Below, one piece after another: positions 62,171 to 64,000 of a DNA stretch of 64,000 nt. The stretch comes from Polydactylus sextarius (taxonomy: Eukaryota; Chordata; Actinopteri; Polynemidae): NCBI GenBank assembly GCA_016801845.1, contig CM028919.1, forward strand, positions 6,650,001-6,714,000. Reading direction: 5' to 3'. Position numbers and translations under genes: made by a program. The notes under the pieces were generated by a model. The model did not search any database, was not told the DNA's origin, and saw only the letters and a list, made by a program, of their open reading frames with translations. Positions within the stretch are counted from its first letter, which is position 1; every line of letters begins with the position of its first letter.

Positions 62171-64000
62171 AAGATATGATTCTTCAGCGGGTGAAAATGT
62201 TGAATTTCAGATGAGAAGGATTTTATTTGAAAAGAAAAAAGTTAAAAGGGAAGTCAAATACATAAGTGGGGAAACCGATCAAAGCGAAGTGTGTCACTAA
62301 ATCATAGCCTTGCTGCTTCTGTTTTAAAGCCGATGGCTTTGGAATGATGGATGAGCTACACAGTCAATGGGCTTTTTTCGCTGTAGGAGGAATTTCTGTC
62401 TGGCAGTAGCGAAGTCCATAAATAGGTGCCAGTTCGAGACTGGTTTCTCCCTACGTGGTGAAGTGTGGGTGGCTTTTTGGAACTATAGTTTAAGCACACA
62501 AAAAGCAATGAGGAAAATCTCGTGCGGCCACATTTTTGGCTTTCTCATCACTTGCTTTCATTGTCTATCCCTCTCTTTGCAAATTCTGTGTGATAATTTT
62601 CAATTTGATGTATAACAACCATGTGTCCCTTTTAATGCTCCAGCACAGTATCCTTTTAGTGCTTTTTAACCAAAACAGGCAGACTGACAAGAACATGGGT
62701 AGAACATTGGTGCATGGTTTCTCTGGTTGCCTCTCTGTCTTTGATTTGTTTTTTATATTATATGTTAACATGCATTCCTACAAGGATTCCACTGGACTGA
62801 GTCTCATTACTCTGTGGTGAGGAGATCTGAAATGTAGTCGACATCATGCATATGCTAATGTTTGAAAGTAATCTAATGAGAAATTGAAGGAAATCTGCCA
62901 CAACCACAGTAACAAATAACTAATAATAGGTTTTTGAAGTACCTGATATATTGGAAATGCAAGTAGACAAATTTACCATTAACAAAATAATATAAAAATA
63001 TGCATTACAGCGCTGCCTTTAAATACTCAGACCACTGGCGCCACAGTGTAATTGTACTTACCTGTGTGTAATAGCGCTTTGTAATGTTGAAGGAAAGGGT
63101 GGAGGTGCTTGTTTCAGATGCTGTTATGATAGCACTGCACTGTGAAAACATTTACATTGCACAAAATGAATAGATGGCATGCTTACATCATAAACATTCT
63201 TCATATCTGTGTCTGGATTCAGAGGTCAGGTTAATCCACTGCTGTAATTCGCATTCTTCTTTGAGAGTCAGCACATTATTTTTGTTGTAGGAGTCAAGAC
63301 AGGACTTGCTATGAAATGCAGAATAGTGTTAATCATCGATTTTCACACATATTGTTATAATATGCCTGTGCATGTTATAATTTCTTTACTACTGTAAGCA
63401 TTAGGATTACTGGAATAATGATGAAAATATTTTGGAGAACACAAGCTGTCACCGAATTAGTAAAACAAAATCAAGATTGGGAAACATCAGAATTTCCAGG
63501 ATCATCCTGCAGCCCATCGAATCTGTGTGGGCAGAGTTTATTTTAACATAAAGAGATGATTTATGAAGACTTCTGGATAAATTCTTTGGCTTTTGCGTCA
63601 CTACGCAGGTGATTGTTCTGCCAAGACACTCATAGCCCGGGCTTCTGTGCAAGAGTCAGCCTGCAATATGGGCCAAAGATAACGTGATGTTTGAATGTTT
63701 GGATGTTTTGGTTTTTTTCTCCCTCCTACTTCAGCAGAAGGTGAGAAACCAAGCTACCAGCATTGCTCTAGTATTTGTAAGCACAGTTCTTTGGGAGCGA
63801 TATGAGGTCTGTAGAAGCTGTGGGTTGTTATAAATTACCTGGTGATGAAAGTGATAATCCTTGTCAAAACAGCTCCTATACTGGCATGGGCAGAGTCCAG
63901 ATCGCTGCCCATCTTTCCCTGAAAAGCTTTGTCACATTTGATTAGATCATGATCTGGATGTGGTTGACTTAGGGGCAAAAGTCTGCATTCGCACTGGATG
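62171..64000. other. Intergenic to the window end, no gene recognised
   Basis: Unique AT-rich sequence with short frames on both strands (for example 62536-62820 plus). None has a known domain. No part of a further neighbouring gene, such as a forkhead exon, is visible. Confidence 0.45.

Overview
The window looks like teleost fish DNA, probably a ray-finned fish with a compact genome. It holds one protein-coding gene that can be read in full: pax1, a paired-box transcription factor without a homeodomain. It lies on the + strand near the middle, with coding exons from 31399 to 35390. The fish origin is inferred from the Pax1 protein, from the many long (CA)n and (TA)n tracts, and from degenerate copies of repeat tails common in teleost genomes (about 4290-4336, 11740-11875, 20806-21050, 22611-22675 and 50030-50120).

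Layout. At 1-3650 is a stretch of unique, homeobox-site-rich sequence. It contains a minus-strand TATA box and a non-coding first-exon candidate (2966-3054) reading out of the window to the left. In vertebrates NKX2-2 lies next to PAX1, transcribed away from it, and it uses alternative non-coding first exons. I therefore infer, without proof, that this is a distal nkx2.2 promoter. From 3650 to 31000 no coding gene is seen. There are microsatellites, old repeat fragments, several enhancer-like unique blocks, a CpG-dense module (12060-12300) and a G-rich tract (29941-30056) about 1 kb upstream of pax1.

The pax1 gene (about 31128 to 36060 or beyond) has a CCAAT/TATA-like promoter and a first exon that carries only four coding bases (ATGG). 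Exon 2 encodes the paired domain and octapeptide, exons 3 and 4 the linker and transactivation region, and exon 5 the C-terminus. The spliced reading frame is 1074 nt including the stop (357 residues) and all splice phases agree. A 55-codon upstream ORF sits in the leader. Reading through the last intron gives a different 20-residue C-terminal tail.

From 36060 to 64000 there is again no recognisable coding gene. There are large (AT)n/(GT)n tracts (41512-41664, 44181-44430) and more enhancer-like blocks, the best at 54110-54560. The whole arrangement fits a developmental regulatory landscape with one transcription-factor gene in a gene-poor interval full of candidate control elements. The calls for conserved elements rest on base composition and site content only, because no alignment could be run.
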